Shown piece by piece: positions 9,289 through 18,734 of a DNA stretch of 64,000 bases. Below the pieces are notes generated by a model. That model was not told the DNA's origin. It saw only the letters and a program-made list of their open reading frames with translations, and searched no databases. The stretch's first letter is position 1, and each line of letters begins with the position of its first letter. The DNA lies in assembly GCF_021044625.1 (NCBI RefSeq), contig NZ_CP087999.1, positions 761,001-825,000 of the forward strand, written 5' to 3'. This stretch comes from Geomonas sp. RF6. GTDB taxonomy: Bacteria > Desulfobacterota > Desulfuromonadia > Geobacterales > Geobacteraceae. A program made the position numbers and the translations under genes.

Positions 9289-11616
9289 ATGGGACAAGAC
9301 GGCGGGGAAACGCTGGGGCTGCGGACGATAGAGGACATAAGCGCCCTCATCCTTCACTCCCACGACCTGCAGGAGACGCTGGACAACATCGTCACCCTGG
9401 TGGCGAAACGGCTGCGCTCCGACGTCTGCTCCATCTACCTCCTCGACGAGGACGGCGAGACCCTCCGGCTCCACGCCACCCGCGGCCTCTCCCGCGGCGC
9501 CCGCGGCATCACCATGAAGATCTCCGAGGGTCTCACGGGGCTTGCCATCGAGCAGCGCGGGGTCGTCGCCATCGACAACGCCCCGCTGCACCCCCGCTAC
9601 AAATATTTCCCCGAGGCAAAAGAGGAGAAAGTCCTCTCCTTCCTCGGCGTCCCCCTCTTCGACAGAAAGGCGGCGGTGGGGGTGCTCGTCGTCCAGACGA
9701 AGGAGGCGCGCACCTTCAGCAAGGAAGAGATCAGCGCCGCCAGCACCATCGCTTGGCAGATCTCGTCTGTCGTTGTGAACGCAAAGCTCCTCGACTCGGT
9801 GCGCAAGAAGGAGGAGGAGCGCGCCTTCTTCGCCTCCGAACTCGCCCGCCTGAAGCTCCCCGAAGGCGCGGGGCACGTTGACGGAAAGACCTTCCAGACG
9901 GTCCTGAAGGGGCACGCCATCTCCCCCGGCTTTTGCTGCGGGAAGATCACGGTGGTAAACCGCGGCGCGGACGAGGTCCCGGTGCTGGAGCGGGTGCGCC
10001 CGAAAGGGGAGGAGCTGAAGCGCTTCCAGCTCGCCCTCGAGAAGGCGCGGGTACAGACGATCTACATGGAGCGGCGCATGGCGGAGATACTCTCCAAGGA
10101 GGACGCCGCCATCTTCCACAGCCACCTCATGATCCTGGAGGACCGCGGCTTCATCGGGAAGGTGACCTCTCTCATAGAGGAGGAGTACGGCGCCCTGCGC
10201 GCGGTCTCGGAGGTCGTCGCCCAGTACGTCGCCGCCTTCTCGAGGATGGAGGACCCGTACCTGAAGGAGCGCAGCGCCGACATGGAAGACATCGGCAGGC
10301 GCATCACCGACGCCCTGAACGGGCACGAAAAGAAGCAGGACAAGCTGAAGGAGAACCGGGTCCTCGTGGCAGCGGAGCTTTTCCCCTCCGACCTCGCCAT
10401 CATGGACCACCGGAAGATCCTCGGCATCGTCACCGAGCGCGGGAACCTGAACTCCCACGCGGCCATCATGGCCCGCTCCCTCGGCATCCCCACCGTCTTC
10501 GGAGTGGAGGGGATCATGAAGGGGGTCGGGGCGCGCAGCGAGCTCATCGTGGACGGCACCTCCGGGTGCGTGTATATAAACCCAGAGCAGAGGATCCGGG
10601 TGGAGTACGACCGTCTGCAGCGTGAGTTCAGCCAGAAGCAGCGCGCCCTCGAGGGAATGCGCGACCTGCCTGCAGAGACGACCGACGGCTGCCGGGTGGC
10701 GCTGTACGCCAACATCGGCCTTCTGAACGACATCCCCGTCGCCCGCGCCAACGGCGCGGAAGGGGTGGGGCTCTACCGCACCGAGTTCCCCTTCATGACC
10801 CGGAAGGCCTTCCCGGGGCGCCAGGAACAGTACCTCATCTACCGGAAGATCCTGGAAGGGTTCCCGGAGCTGCCGGTCTCCATACGCACCCTGGACATCG
10901 GCGGGGACAAGGAGCTCAGCTACTTTCCGCAGCCGCGGGAGGAAAACCCCTTCATGGGGTGGCGCTCCATCAGGGTATCGCTCGACCGGGAGGACATCTT
11001 CCGCGAGCAGCTCGCCGGGATACTCCTTGCTTCCCCCTACGGGAAGTGCCGGGTCATGTTCCCGCTGGTGAGCGCCTGGGACGAGGTGCAGAGCATCAAG
11101 AGGATAATGAAGGAGGTGCAGGAGGAGCTGGCGGCGCAGGGGAAGGCATTTGACGGGGGGTTGCAGATAGGGATCATGATCGAGCTCCCCGCCGCGGTGC
11201 AGATCGTGGAGCTCCTGGCAAAGGAGGTCGACTACTTCTCCATCGGCACGAACGACCTCATCCAGTACACGCTCGCCTGCGACCGGAACAACGTGCGGAT
11301 GAAGCGCTGGTACGACCCGTACCACCCCGCGGTGCTCCACTCCATAAAGCGAGTTTCGGATGCCGCGTCGGCCGCGGGAAAAGAGGTGACGGTGTGCGGG
11401 GAGATGGCGTGCGAGCCGGTGAACGCACTCCTCCTTCTCGGGCTCGGCATCAGGGCCTTGAGCCTCTCCGCCCCCTCCATCCCGCAGGTGAAGGAGGCGA
11501 TCCGCCGCATAAGTTATGAGGAGGCACGGGACATTGCCGACCGGGTGCTGGCGATGCCGAGCGGGCCGGCGATAAGGAAATTCCTTGAGGAGGTGCAACG
11601 CGAGAAGGGGCTGTAG
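9289..11616 (+). CDS. ptsP: phosphoenolpyruvate-protein phosphotransferase PtsP (GAF-Enzyme I)
   Basis: PtsP is the first enzyme of the nitrogen-related PTS. It takes phosphate from PEP onto a histidine and passes it to NPr. It has 775 residues. A GAF sensor domain spans about 1-150 (LRSDVCSIYLLDEDGETLRLHATRG). The PEP-utiliser N-terminal and mobile domains follow, with the active histidine at H390 in ERGNLNSHAAIMARSLG. The PEP-binding barrel shows TLDIGGDKELSYF, GTNDLIQYTLACDRNN and the catalytic CGEMA. ATG 9289 follows a GAGGTGGGG site, and the open frame to 9211 adds no family residues. It is divergent from the TPR gene. No ptsN or npr is in the window. Confidence 0.95.
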   Translation: MGQDGGETLGLRTIEDISALILHSHDLQETLDNIVTLVAKRLRSDVCSIYLLDEDGETLRLHATRGLSRGARGITMKISEGLTGLAIEQRGVVAIDNAPLHPRYKYFPEAKEEKVLSFLGVPLFDRKAAVGVLVVQTKEARTFSKEEISAASTIAWQISSVVVNAKLLDSVRKKEEERAFFASELARLKLPEGAGHVDGKTFQTVLKGHAISPGFCCGKITVVNRGADEVPVLERVRPKGEELKRFQLALEKARVQTIYMERRMAEILSKEDAAIFHSHLMILEDRGFIGKVTSLIEEEYGALRAVSEVVAQYVAAFSRMEDPYLKERSADMEDIGRRITDALNGHEKKQDKLKENRVLVAAELFPSDLAIMDHRKILGIVTERGNLNSHAAIMARSLGIPTVFGVEGIMKGVGARSELIVDGTSGCVYINPEQRIRVEYDRLQREFSQKQRALEGMRDLPAETTDGCRVALYANIGLLNDIPVARANGAEGVGLYRTEFPFMTRKAFPGRQEQYLIYRKILEGFPELPVSIRTLDIGGDKELSYFPQPREENPFMGWRSIRVSLDREDIFREQLAGILLASPYGKCRVMFPLVSAWDEVQSIKRIMKEVQEELAAQGKAFDGGLQIGIMIELPAAVQIVELLAKEVDYFSIGTNDLIQYTLACDRNNVRMKRWYDPYHPAVLHSIKRVSDAASAAGKEVTVCGEMACEPVNALLLLGLGIRALSLSAPSIPQVKEAIRRISYEEARDIADRVLAMPSGPAIRKFLEEVQREKGL

Positions 11617-11634
11617 CCCCCTCCCCGCTATCAG

Positions 11635-11880
11635 CTAGATCCAGGCGTCGCCGCCGTCGTAGTCCAGGGAGTCGCCGTTGGCGGTCCCCTTCACCTTGTA
11701 GCTTGCTCCCGCCACACAAAGCTTCAGCTTCTCGATCGCCCCATCGGTCGCTTCCCCCAGTTTTTCCCGCACTTCCTTCCCGCTTTTCGGTGTGAACAGG
11801 AGCGCAGCCCCCGCGGCTACCGCGGCCCCGGCTAAAAAGGCGACCAGCGCCGCCGTCTCGGTTTGCTTCTTTTTAGACAT
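11635..11880 (-). CDS. YtxH-domain small membrane protein
   Basis: This encodes 81 residues. The helix ALVAFLAGAAVAAGAALLFTP is followed by KSGKEVREKLGEATDGAIEKL, which is the YtxH pattern, then a short acidic C-terminus. It resembles the 7574-7933 protein in its first half but is shorter. It converges with ptsP, with 18 bases between the stops. The start follows GGGAAGGAGTCGAGC. Confidence 0.8.
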   Translation of the reverse strand: MSKKKQTETAALVAFLAGAAVAAGAALLFTPKSGKEVREKLGEATDGAIEKLKLCVAGASYKVKGTANGDSLDYDGGDAWI

Positions 11881-12030
11881 GCTCGACTCCTTCCCTTCCC
11901 TAGAGGATAAACCGGTGGTCTACAGCTGACGTAATTCTTACCATATTCCGTGGGGTAAGAAAACCCCGAAGTTTGCATAAAGGGGCGCGCCGTGCGGTTT
12001 CGGGAGGGGTGTCGATCTCTTTCGGGGGAA

Positions 12031-14871
12031 TCAGTGGTAGGTGGCGAGCTTTTCGAACTCTGAGGAGGGGAGCGGCTCGCTGATGAGGAAACCCTGCACT
12101 TCGTCGCAGCCGTTCTTGCTGACCAGAAGAAGCTGCTCTTCCGATTCCACCCCTTCGGCGGTGACGAGCATCTTCAGGTCGTGGGACATGGAGATCAACG
12201 CGTTTACCACCGCGAGGTCGAAGGGGTCGCTCAGGATCCCCCGGATGAAGCTCTTGTCGATGCGCAGGCTGCGGATCGGGAGCTGCTTGATCCACTGCAG
12301 CGACGAGGAGCCGCTGCCGAAGTCGTCAAGGGAGACATTCACCCCCATCTGGGCGAGCCCCCTCAGGTGCTGCATGGAAAAGTCGATGTCCTCCATTATC
12401 GTCCCCTCCGAGACCTCCACCCCGAAGTAGCGCGGATCGAGCCCGGTCTCCTTCAGGACCCGCCCCATCATCTCCAGGAGGTTCGGCTGGGAGAACTGCT
12501 TCTTGGAGAGGTTCACGGTGAGGACGATGTTGAGCCCCAGCTCCTGCCACTTCTTCATCTGCTCGCAGGCGCTGCGGATCACCCACTCGCCGATCGGGAC
12601 GATCATCCCGGTCTCCTCCGCGACCGTCAGGAACTGGGAGGGGAGGAGCACCCCCTCGTGCGGGTGGCACCAGCGCAGTAGGACCTCGGCGCCGACCAGC
12701 GCCCTCGTCTGCGCGCTCACCTGCGGCTGGAAAACGAGCTGCATCTCGCCGCGCTCCACCGCCTGGCGCAGCAGCCCCTCCATAGCCTGGCGCTTGATGG
12801 TGCGGGTATTGAGCTCCTCGTTGAAGAACTGGCAGGCGTTCCCCGGCTTTTCCTTCGCGTGGTACATGGCGCTGTCCGCCTTCCTCATGAGCTCGTCGAG
12901 CTCGCCGCCGTCATCCGGGTACATGCTCACCCCGATGCTCGTGGTGACGTGCAGCTCCTTGTCAGCCAGGAGGAAGGGAGCCTCGAAGACCCCGAGGATC
13001 TTCCGCACCACGATCCCCACGTCGTCGGTCTGGGTGAGGTCCGGCATGAGGACGTTGAACTCGTCCCCGCCGATGCGGGCCACCGTGTCGGAGACGCGGA
13101 TGCACCCCCTGATGCGGCGCGCCACCTCCCTCAGGAGCTCGTCCCCCACCGCGTGCCCGAGGGTGTCGTTCACGTGCTTGAAACGGTCGAGATCGAGGAA
13201 GAGGAGCGCGAGGCTCTTGCCATTGCGCCGCGCCTGCGCGAGCTCCAGGGCGAGGAAGTCCATGAAGAGCTGGCGGTTCGGGAGCTCGGTGAGAGCGTCG
13301 TGGTACGCCTGGTACTTTATGGTCTGCTCGAGCTCGCTTTGCCTCGTCACGTCGCGCACGACCGCGGAGGCGCCGACTATTTCCCCCCCTTCCACCATCG
13401 GGCTCACCGTCAGGGAGACGTTGAGCGACCTCCCCTCCTTGTGCTGCGCCAGGGAATCGAACTGCGAGACCCTCTCCCCCTGGAAGACCTGCCCGAAGAG
13501 GGCGATGAGCTCCTCCCGCCGCTCCGGATGCGCGAGCATCGCAGCATCGCGGCCGACCGCCTCCTCGATGCTGTAGCCGAAGGTCTTCTGCGCCCCCGCG
13601 TTCCAGCTCCGGATCATACCGTCCCGGTCCATCCCGAAGATCGCATCGTCCGATGCCTCCACGATGGCGGCGAGTCGGCTGCGCTCCTCCTCCATCCGGC
13701 GGCGCTCCGTGATGTCGTTGAAGAGGGTGAGGAGAAACTCCTTGCCGTTGATCTCTATCACTTCCGCCGAGAGGGTGGCCTCCACGAACCGCCCGCTGCT
13801 GCTGCGCAGCCGCACCTCGCAGTCGCGCAACTGCCCCGAATCCTTCACCTGCTGCTGCAGCCGGGTAAAGTCGGAGGCGGCGGCCCAGATGCCGAGCTCC
13901 AGGACGGAGCGGCCGATGACCTCCTCGCGGTCGTATTCGAGCGTGCGCAGGAAGGTCTCGTTCACCTCCACGTAGGCGGAATCGTTCATGGTGCTGATGG
14001 CGATAAGGGCCGGGGTGGCCTGGAAGATCTTCGCGAAGCGCTCCTCGGAAGCGCGCAAGGCGTCCTGCGCCCCGCGAAACTCGGTGACGTCGTGACAGAC
14101 GAAGATGAGGGAGATCGGTGTGCCGGAAGGATCGTAGACGGTCTCCCCCTGACCGTGCACGATCCGCAGCGAGCCGTCGGGGCGCACTATGCGGAAGGCG
14201 ATGAGTGCGGAGCGTCCCTCCTGCCGCGCAGAGCTGAGGACCCGCTCCACGCTCTCCCGGTCCTCCGGGAGGACACGCTCGAGAAAGGTCCCAGGCTCCG
14301 CCGGCGGCTGGCGCGGCTCCAGGCCGCAGATGCGGTATAGCTCGTCGGACCAGCTTATCTCGCCGCGCTGGAGGTCCTCCTCCCAGCTGCCAAGGTGCGT
14401 GAGGCGCTGCGCCTCGGAGAGCTGCTCCTCGCTCCTGCGGATCCGCTCCTCCTGCTCCCGCACCAGCCTCTTCAGGAGAATCTGTTCGAAGATCTTATCG
14501 GTGACGGCGAAGAGCTGGTCGTAATTTATAGGTTTTAGAACATAGTGGTAGATGCCGATTTCGATGGCGTTCAGGAGGTAGGGTGTGTCGGTGTGTGCGG
14601 TGACTGCGACGATGATCGTCTCGGGTGCGATGGCCTTCATCTCCCTCGCCATCTTGATCCCGTCCATCACCGGCATATTGATGTCGGTCATGACCACTTC
14701 CGGCCGTTTCTGCCGGAAAATCTCCATTCCTTCGGCGCCGTTTTCCGCGCTGTCGACCTCCAGGTTCGGGTAGTTCATGGCGAACATGTTACAAACCAGC
14801 CTCCGGGCTTCCCCTTCATCTTCCACGTAAAGGAGTTTCATGCCGCGGATGTCGTATTGCAACGGTTCCAT
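12031..14871 (-). CDS. response regulator with PAS, GGDEF and EAL domains
   Basis: This is a 946-residue c-di-GMP signalling protein. An N-terminal receiver (MKLLYVEDEGEARRLV, phospho-acceptor in VVMTDINMPVMDG) is followed by three PAS/PAC units (about 145-510). The GGDEF domain has an intact RIGGDEF motif and the FLDLDRFKHVNDTLGHAVGDELL region. The EAL domain has the signature as EVLLRW, plus DDFGSGSSSLQWIKQLPIRSLRIDKSFI and AEGVESEEQ. Both cyclase and phosphodiesterase activities are plausible. ATG 14871 follows GCGAGGTGGGA. An upstream ATG at 14949 has an AGGAGG site, but 13 bases away. A monocistronic unit is likely. Confidence 0.92.
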   Translation of the reverse strand: MEPLQYDIRGMKLLYVEDEGEARRLVCNMFAMNYPNLEVDSAENGAEGMEIFRQKRPEVVMTDINMPVMDGIKMAREMKAIAPETIIVAVTAHTDTPYLLNAIEIGIYHYVLKPINYDQLFAVTDKIFEQILLKRLVREQEERIRRSEEQLSEAQRLTHLGSWEEDLQRGEISWSDELYRICGLEPRQPPAEPGTFLERVLPEDRESVERVLSSARQEGRSALIAFRIVRPDGSLRIVHGQGETVYDPSGTPISLIFVCHDVTEFRGAQDALRASEERFAKIFQATPALIAISTMNDSAYVEVNETFLRTLEYDREEVIGRSVLELGIWAAASDFTRLQQQVKDSGQLRDCEVRLRSSSGRFVEATLSAEVIEINGKEFLLTLFNDITERRRMEEERSRLAAIVEASDDAIFGMDRDGMIRSWNAGAQKTFGYSIEEAVGRDAAMLAHPERREELIALFGQVFQGERVSQFDSLAQHKEGRSLNVSLTVSPMVEGGEIVGASAVVRDVTRQSELEQTIKYQAYHDALTELPNRQLFMDFLALELAQARRNGKSLALLFLDLDRFKHVNDTLGHAVGDELLREVARRIRGCIRVSDTVARIGGDEFNVLMPDLTQTDDVGIVVRKILGVFEAPFLLADKELHVTTSIGVSMYPDDGGELDELMRKADSAMYHAKEKPGNACQFFNEELNTRTIKRQAMEGLLRQAVERGEMQLVFQPQVSAQTRALVGAEVLLRWCHPHEGVLLPSQFLTVAEETGMIVPIGEWVIRSACEQMKKWQELGLNIVLTVNLSKKQFSQPNLLEMMGRVLKETGLDPRYFGVEVSEGTIMEDIDFSMQHLRGLAQMGVNVSLDDFGSGSSSLQWIKQLPIRSLRIDKSFIRGILSDPFDLAVVNALISMSHDLKMLVTAEGVESEEQLLLVSKNGCDEVQGFLISEPLPSSEFEKLATYH

Positions 14872-15141
14872 TCCCACCTCGCTCGCCGGGCTGGTGCAGC
14901 TGCCGGGAAAAGGTGTGTCGCCCTCGGAATCCCTCCGGACCGGACACATTAATACATTCCAACCTCCTTGAATCTAACATAGGAGGCGGAGCTTGCAACA
15001 GGCAGACCCGAAAAGAGCCTCGAATTTTCGGGCACTTTCGCAGCTGATGCCGGCGTCTGGGCCGGAGAAAGGGCGAATTGGCGGAGCGTGTAAGGAAAAG
15101 GATGACGGAGGCGGGAGGAGATTATTTATGTCCGGATGAGG

Positions 15142-15169
15142 AAGGCGACCCTCCCGGGAGGGCCGCCTT
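15142..15169. terminator. hairpin in the intergenic region before ferritin
   Basis: The two halves, AAGGCGACCCTCCC and GGGAGGGCCGCCTT, pair over 14 bp with one mismatch and no loop. No gene ends right beside it, so it may be a REP-like element rather than a terminator. Confidence 0.5.
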
Positions 15170-15290
15170 TACGTTCATCCGTGAATGCCAAGGAAGCCGT
15201 AGTATGTTTCAACGAACTGCCGCACGAGACATCCGGTAGAGGAATTCCTGGAAACGTGGGATTGATGTGCCCTACAGGGAGTAACCGACG

Positions 15291-15333
15291 CCCTTACGTT
15301 CCCCCCTTTGCGAAGGGGGGACAGGGGGGATTT
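15291..15333. repeat. dispersed 43-bp repeat, copy 1
   Basis: The core CCCCCCTTTGCGAAGGGGGG is a near-perfect palindrome followed by ACAGGGGGGATTT. A copy in the opposite orientation, with only a few differences, lies at 50836-50878. Both are intergenic. Confidence 0.8.
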
Positions 15334-15413
15334 GCCTTTACTGGCACATCCCGGAGAGCAAGAGGGGGGATCCGTCAGCGCGCTCACTTACCACCCCTTG
15401 CGGCGGACACCCT

Positions 15414-15932
15414 TTACGGCGTCCCCCCCGCCGGCGGCGGTGTAAAGACCCTCGCGCCGAGCTCTGCGTCGAGCATGAGGAGCCCCTGCCCGTTGTCACC
15501 GATGAGCTTCAGCTTCCCGATGATGTCGCGATCATTCTCCTCTTCCTCCACCTGCTCGGTGACGAACCACTGCAGGAAGATGTGGCTCGCGTGGTCCTTC
15601 TCCCGGAGCGCCAGGTCGATGAGGTCGTTGATGGAGGAGGTGATGAACTGCTCGTGCTTCAGCGTCTGCTCGAACATGTCGAGCGCGGTACTGAACTCCG
15701 TAGGCGGTCCCGCGATCGGGGCGAGCTCCACGTGCTCGCCGCGGCTGTTTATGTAGTTGTAAAACTTCATGGCGTGCACCGTCTCTTCCTGGTACTGCAC
15801 CATGAACCAGTTGGCGAAGCCTTTCAGGCCGAGAGAGCCTGCATAGGAACTCATGGAGAGATAGAGATACGCTGAGTACAGCTCGTTGTTGAGCTGTCTG
15901 TTCAATGCCTGCTGCATGGTGTTGCTGATCAT
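15414..15932 (-). CDS. ftnA: ferritin
   Basis: This is a 172-residue non-heme ferritin for iron oxidation and storage in 24-subunit shells. Ferroxidase residues are visible in LNNELYSAYLYLSM (first Glu), YQEETVHAMKFYNYI (Glu and His), and EQVEEEENDRDI in the fourth helix. The C-terminal tail ends in PPPAGGTP. The start has GGGGGCATCGT upstream, a weak site. A monocistronic unit is likely. In an iron reducer it would buffer large iron fluxes, which is inference. Bacterioferritin is excluded, since the sequence follows FtnA. Confidence 0.93.
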   Translation of the reverse strand: MISNTMQQALNRQLNNELYSAYLYLSMSSYAGSLGLKGFANWFMVQYQEETVHAMKFYNYINSRGEHVELAPIAGPPTEFSTALDMFEQTLKHEQFITSSINDLIDLALREKDHASHIFLQWFVTEQVEEEENDRDIIGKLKLIGDNGQGLLMLDAELGARVFTPPPAGGTP

Positions 15933-16043
15933 ACGATGCCCCCTTCATTACATGGTGGGTGCCTGCTCTCAAATGAGCTGTTGCACTGATTATACATTCA
16001 ACTGATAGTGAAAAGGGAGCGCTATTTGCTGCTACCTCGCCAG

Positions 16044-16835
16044 CTATGACACAATTTTATCCTTCTCTGTCTGCTTCCTTTCATGCGTATCCATAAACAT
16101 CTTTATCAGGTCGATGGGAACCGGGAAAATGGTGGTGGAATTCTTTTCCGCTGCGATCTCCGTAAGTGTCTGCAGGTAGCGAAGCTGCAGCGACATCGGC
16201 TCCGCAGTCATGACCTGCGCCGCCTGGGCGAGCTTCTCCGATGCCTGCAACTCCCCTTCCGCGTGGATGACCTTCGCGCGCCGCTCGCGCTCCGCCTCCG
16301 CCTGCCGCGCGATCGCCCGCTGCATCTCCTGCGGCAGGTCTATATTTTTCACCTCCACGATTGTCACCTTCACCCCCCACGGCTCGGTCTGACGGTCGAG
16401 GATCTCCTGCAGCTCGCGGTTGATCTTCTCGCGGTTGGCCAGGAGCTCGTCCAGGTCGACCTGCCCCAGCACGCTGCGCAGCGTCGTCTGGGAGAGCTGG
16501 CTCGTGGCGTAGAGATAGTTCTCCACCTCCACGACCGCGCGCACCGCGTCGACCACGCGGAAATAGATGACGGCGGAAACCTTCACGGTGACGTTGTCGT
16601 GGGTGATCACGTCCTGCGGTGGGACATCCATCGCCACGACCCTCAGCGACACCCGCACGAGGCGATCGATCCCGGGGATGATGATGACGAGCCCCGGGCC
16701 CCGCACCTTCTTCACCCGGCCGAGGCGAAAGAGGACCCCCCTCTCGTATTCAGCGAGGATGCGGATGGCATTCGCCCCCACGGCGACGAGGACGACGAGA
16801 ACCAGCAGAAAGGGGAAAGCTCCGAGAACGTCCAT
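16044..16835 (-). CDS. SPFH-domain slipin (stomatin/prohibitin family)
   Basis: This is a 263-residue membrane scaffold protein. One N-terminal membrane helix ([21 protein letters not shown]) is followed by [37 protein letters not shown], the slipin signature. The SPFH core follows ([43 protein letters not shown]), and then a coiled-coil rich in Ala and Glu ([22 protein letters not shown]). ATG 16835 follows GGAAGGAGGCGCAA. The family is linked to membrane microdomains, often with an NfeD partner. No nfeD is adjacent here. Confidence 0.92.
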   Translation of the reverse strand: MDVLGAFPFLLVLVVLVAVGANAIRILAEYERGVLFRLGRVKKVRGPGLVIIIPGIDRLVRVSLRVVAMDVPPQDVITHDNVTVKVSAVIYFRVVDAVRAVVEVENYLYATSQLSQTTLRSVLGQVDLDELLANREKINRELQEILDRQTEPWGVKVTIVEVKNIDLPQEMQRAIARQAEAERERRAKVIHAEGELQASEKLAQAAQVMTAEPMSLQLRYLQTLTEIAAEKNSTTIFPVPIDLIKMFMDTHERKQTEKDKIVS

Positions 16836-16972
16836 TTGCGCCTCCTTCCAATGAGAAACCGGCCGCGTATGATGACGCGAAAGTATAATCCATGCGGCTT
16901 CGCTGTCAATTGCCGCCTTGCAAAACGGGGCTGTACGTGCTATCAAGAAATCTCTAACATGGAAGGGTCCCA

Positions 16973-18349
16973 ATGAAGCAGACACGGATACTACTGATAG
17001 AAGACGAAGAAGGAAGCCGTGAGGCGCTCCTCGCCCTCCTGAAAGGGAGCGGGTTCTCGATCAAGGGGTGCGGCAGCGGCGAAGAAGCGCTGAAGTGCCT
17101 GAAGGAAGAGCGCTTCGACATCGTGATCAGCGACCTTTTCCTCCCCGACAAGAGCGGCCTCGAGATCCTCACCACCGTGAAGGCCGATTCCCCCGCCACC
17201 GAAGTTATCCTCATCACAGGGCACGCGTCCGCCGAGACCGCCGTGAAGGCGATGAAGGAAGGCGCCTTCGACTACATCACGAAGCCCCTGAACATAGACG
17301 AGCTGCGCATCATCATCGACAAGGCGGTCGAGAAGAACGTGATGTTCCTGGAGAACGTCTACCTGAAGGAGCAGCTCAGGGAGCGGTACGAGTTCGACAA
17401 CATCATCGGGCACTCCCAGCCGATGCAGCAGCTCTTCTCCCGCATGAAGAAGATCATAAAGACCGACTCCACCGTCCTCATCCTCGGCGAGTCGGGGACC
17501 GGAAAAGAGCTGGTGGCAAAGGCGATCCACTTCAACGGCCCGCGCAAGGACCGCCCCTTTATCGCGGTGAACTGCTCCGCCATTCCGGAAAACCTCCTGG
17601 AGAGCGAGCTCTTTGGCCACACCAAGGGGTCCTTCACAGGCGCCATCAGGGAGAAGGTCGGGAAATTCGAGGCAGCGAACCAGGGGACGATATTTCTGGA
17701 CGAGATAGGGACGCTCCCCATGCACCTGCAGACGAAACTGTTGCGGGTACTGCAGGAGCAGGAAGTAGAGCGCGTAGGCTCGAACCGCCAGATAAAGCTC
17801 GACGTGCGCGTCGTCTCCGCCACCAACGTGAACCTGGAGGACGAGGTAAAGCGGGGGAATTTCCGCGAGGACCTCTTCTACCGGCTGAACGTGATACCGC
17901 TTTTGATCCCCCCCCTGCGCGAGCGGACAGAAGACATCCTCCCCCTCACGAGGCACTTCCTGCAGAAGAACTGCCAGTCGATGCAGCGCCCCCTCATGCA
18001 TCTCGAAAAGGAGGCGCTGGAGGCGCTGGAATTTTACCCGTGGTACGGCAACGTGCGCGAGCTGGAAAACATCGTCGAGCGCATCGTCGCCCTCACCGAA
18101 GGCGACGTCATCACCTTGAAGGACCTCCCCTCCAACATCGTAAAGATCTACACCGAGCGCGACGCCTCCCCCACCAGTGTGACCCCGAGCGGCATCGATA
18201 TGGTAAAGACGATCAACGACATCGAAAGAAAAATGATCGCCGAAGCCCTGCAACTAGCCCACGGCGTAAAAGCCCGCGCCGCTGCAATGCTGAACCTGAA
18301 CAGGACCACCCTGGTGGAAAAGATGCGCAGATTGGGGATGCCGCTGTAG
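16973..18349 (+). CDS. sigma-54-dependent response regulator (NtrC family)
   Basis: This 458-residue enhancer-binding activator has a receiver domain at 1-120 with phospho-acceptor D54 in VISDLFLPD. The AAA+ domain contains Walker A GESGTGKE (about 172), the sigma-54 loop as GSFTGA rather than the usual GAFTGA, and Walker B IFLDEIG. The C-terminal Fis-type helix-turn-helix is [25 protein letters not shown]. No histidine kinase is adjacent, so it is an orphan. It is divergent from the slipin. The ribosome site is GGAAGGGTCCCA. Ala to Ser in the GAFTGA loop occurs in some natural activators, but its effect here is unknown. Confidence 0.93.
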   Translation: MKQTRILLIEDEEGSREALLALLKGSGFSIKGCGSGEEALKCLKEERFDIVISDLFLPDKSGLEILTTVKADSPATEVILITGHASAETAVKAMKEGAFDYITKPLNIDELRIIIDKAVEKNVMFLENVYLKEQLRERYEFDNIIGHSQPMQQLFSRMKKIIKTDSTVLILGESGTGKELVAKAIHFNGPRKDRPFIAVNCSAIPENLLESELFGHTKGSFTGAIREKVGKFEAANQGTIFLDEIGTLPMHLQTKLLRVLQEQEVERVGSNRQIKLDVRVVSATNVNLEDEVKRGNFREDLFYRLNVIPLLIPPLRERTEDILPLTRHFLQKNCQSMQRPLMHLEKEALEALEFYPWYGNVRELENIVERIVALTEGDVITLKDLPSNIVKIYTERDASPTSVTPSGIDMVKTINDIERKMIAEALQLAHGVKARAAAMLNLNRTTLVEKMRRLGMPL

Positions 18350-18368
18350 CGTTGCAGCTGTCCGGAGA

Positions 18369-18424
18369 CAATAAAGTCGCTACATCAACAATAAAGTCCT
18401 TACATAGGCAATAAAGTCGTTACC
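18369..18424. repeat. three 20-bp tandem repeats, probable IS21-type terminal repeats
   Basis: The unit CAATAAAGTCGCTACA occurs at 18369, 18389 and 18409, exactly 20 bp apart, with 1-3 changes between copies. On the minus strand each reads TGTAGCGACTTTATTG. Multiple short repeats next to a TG terminus are typical of IS21-family ends, so this may be a remnant IS end. No transposase gene is present nearby. Confidence 0.65.
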
Positions 18425-18734
18425 AGTCTAATTAAAGACTCAACCTGCCAGCCAATACCGGATCTGCCCCTTCCCAGTAACACGCAAATTATGGGCGTCT
18501 CCCTCGCCGTTCCCAAATCTGGAGTGCCGATGATCCCCGCCATATCGTGATGAAGAAAAGCTTCCAGTACACCAGACGCGGTAAAGGCAGGCAGGGGTGG
18601 ATATGGAGGGAAGCTTGACTTCCGAGCCATCATTACTCAACGACGTCACATCATCCTCCCGGCTCCCTGTGCAATGCTTAGTGGTCATTGACGAAACAAT
18701 CTAATTTATTATTACATCAGCAGGAGATCTATTT
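18425..18734. other. gene-free stretch between the IS-like repeats and the NACHT gene
   Basis: About 310 bp. Two overlapping minus-strand open frames of about 80 codons exist (for example, beginning MTTKHCTGSREDD), but neither resembles a family I know or has a clear ribosome site. The stretch is possibly the remains of a mobile element. GC falls sharply from about 18690 onward. Confidence 0.4.

Larger units (their letters stand above)
14950..15413. other. intergenic region of about 460 bp
   Basis: No supportable gene. It holds a terminator-like hairpin at 15142-15169 and a repeat-family member at 15291-15333, both listed separately. Open frames through it are explained by the GC-rich repeat. 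Confidence 0.6.

Noticed and set aside
9253-11598. 781-codon minus-strand open frame opposite ptsP
   Set aside because: Shadow of ptsP. Composition (Leu, Glu, His, Asp-rich) is typical of reverse reading of GC-rich coding DNA.
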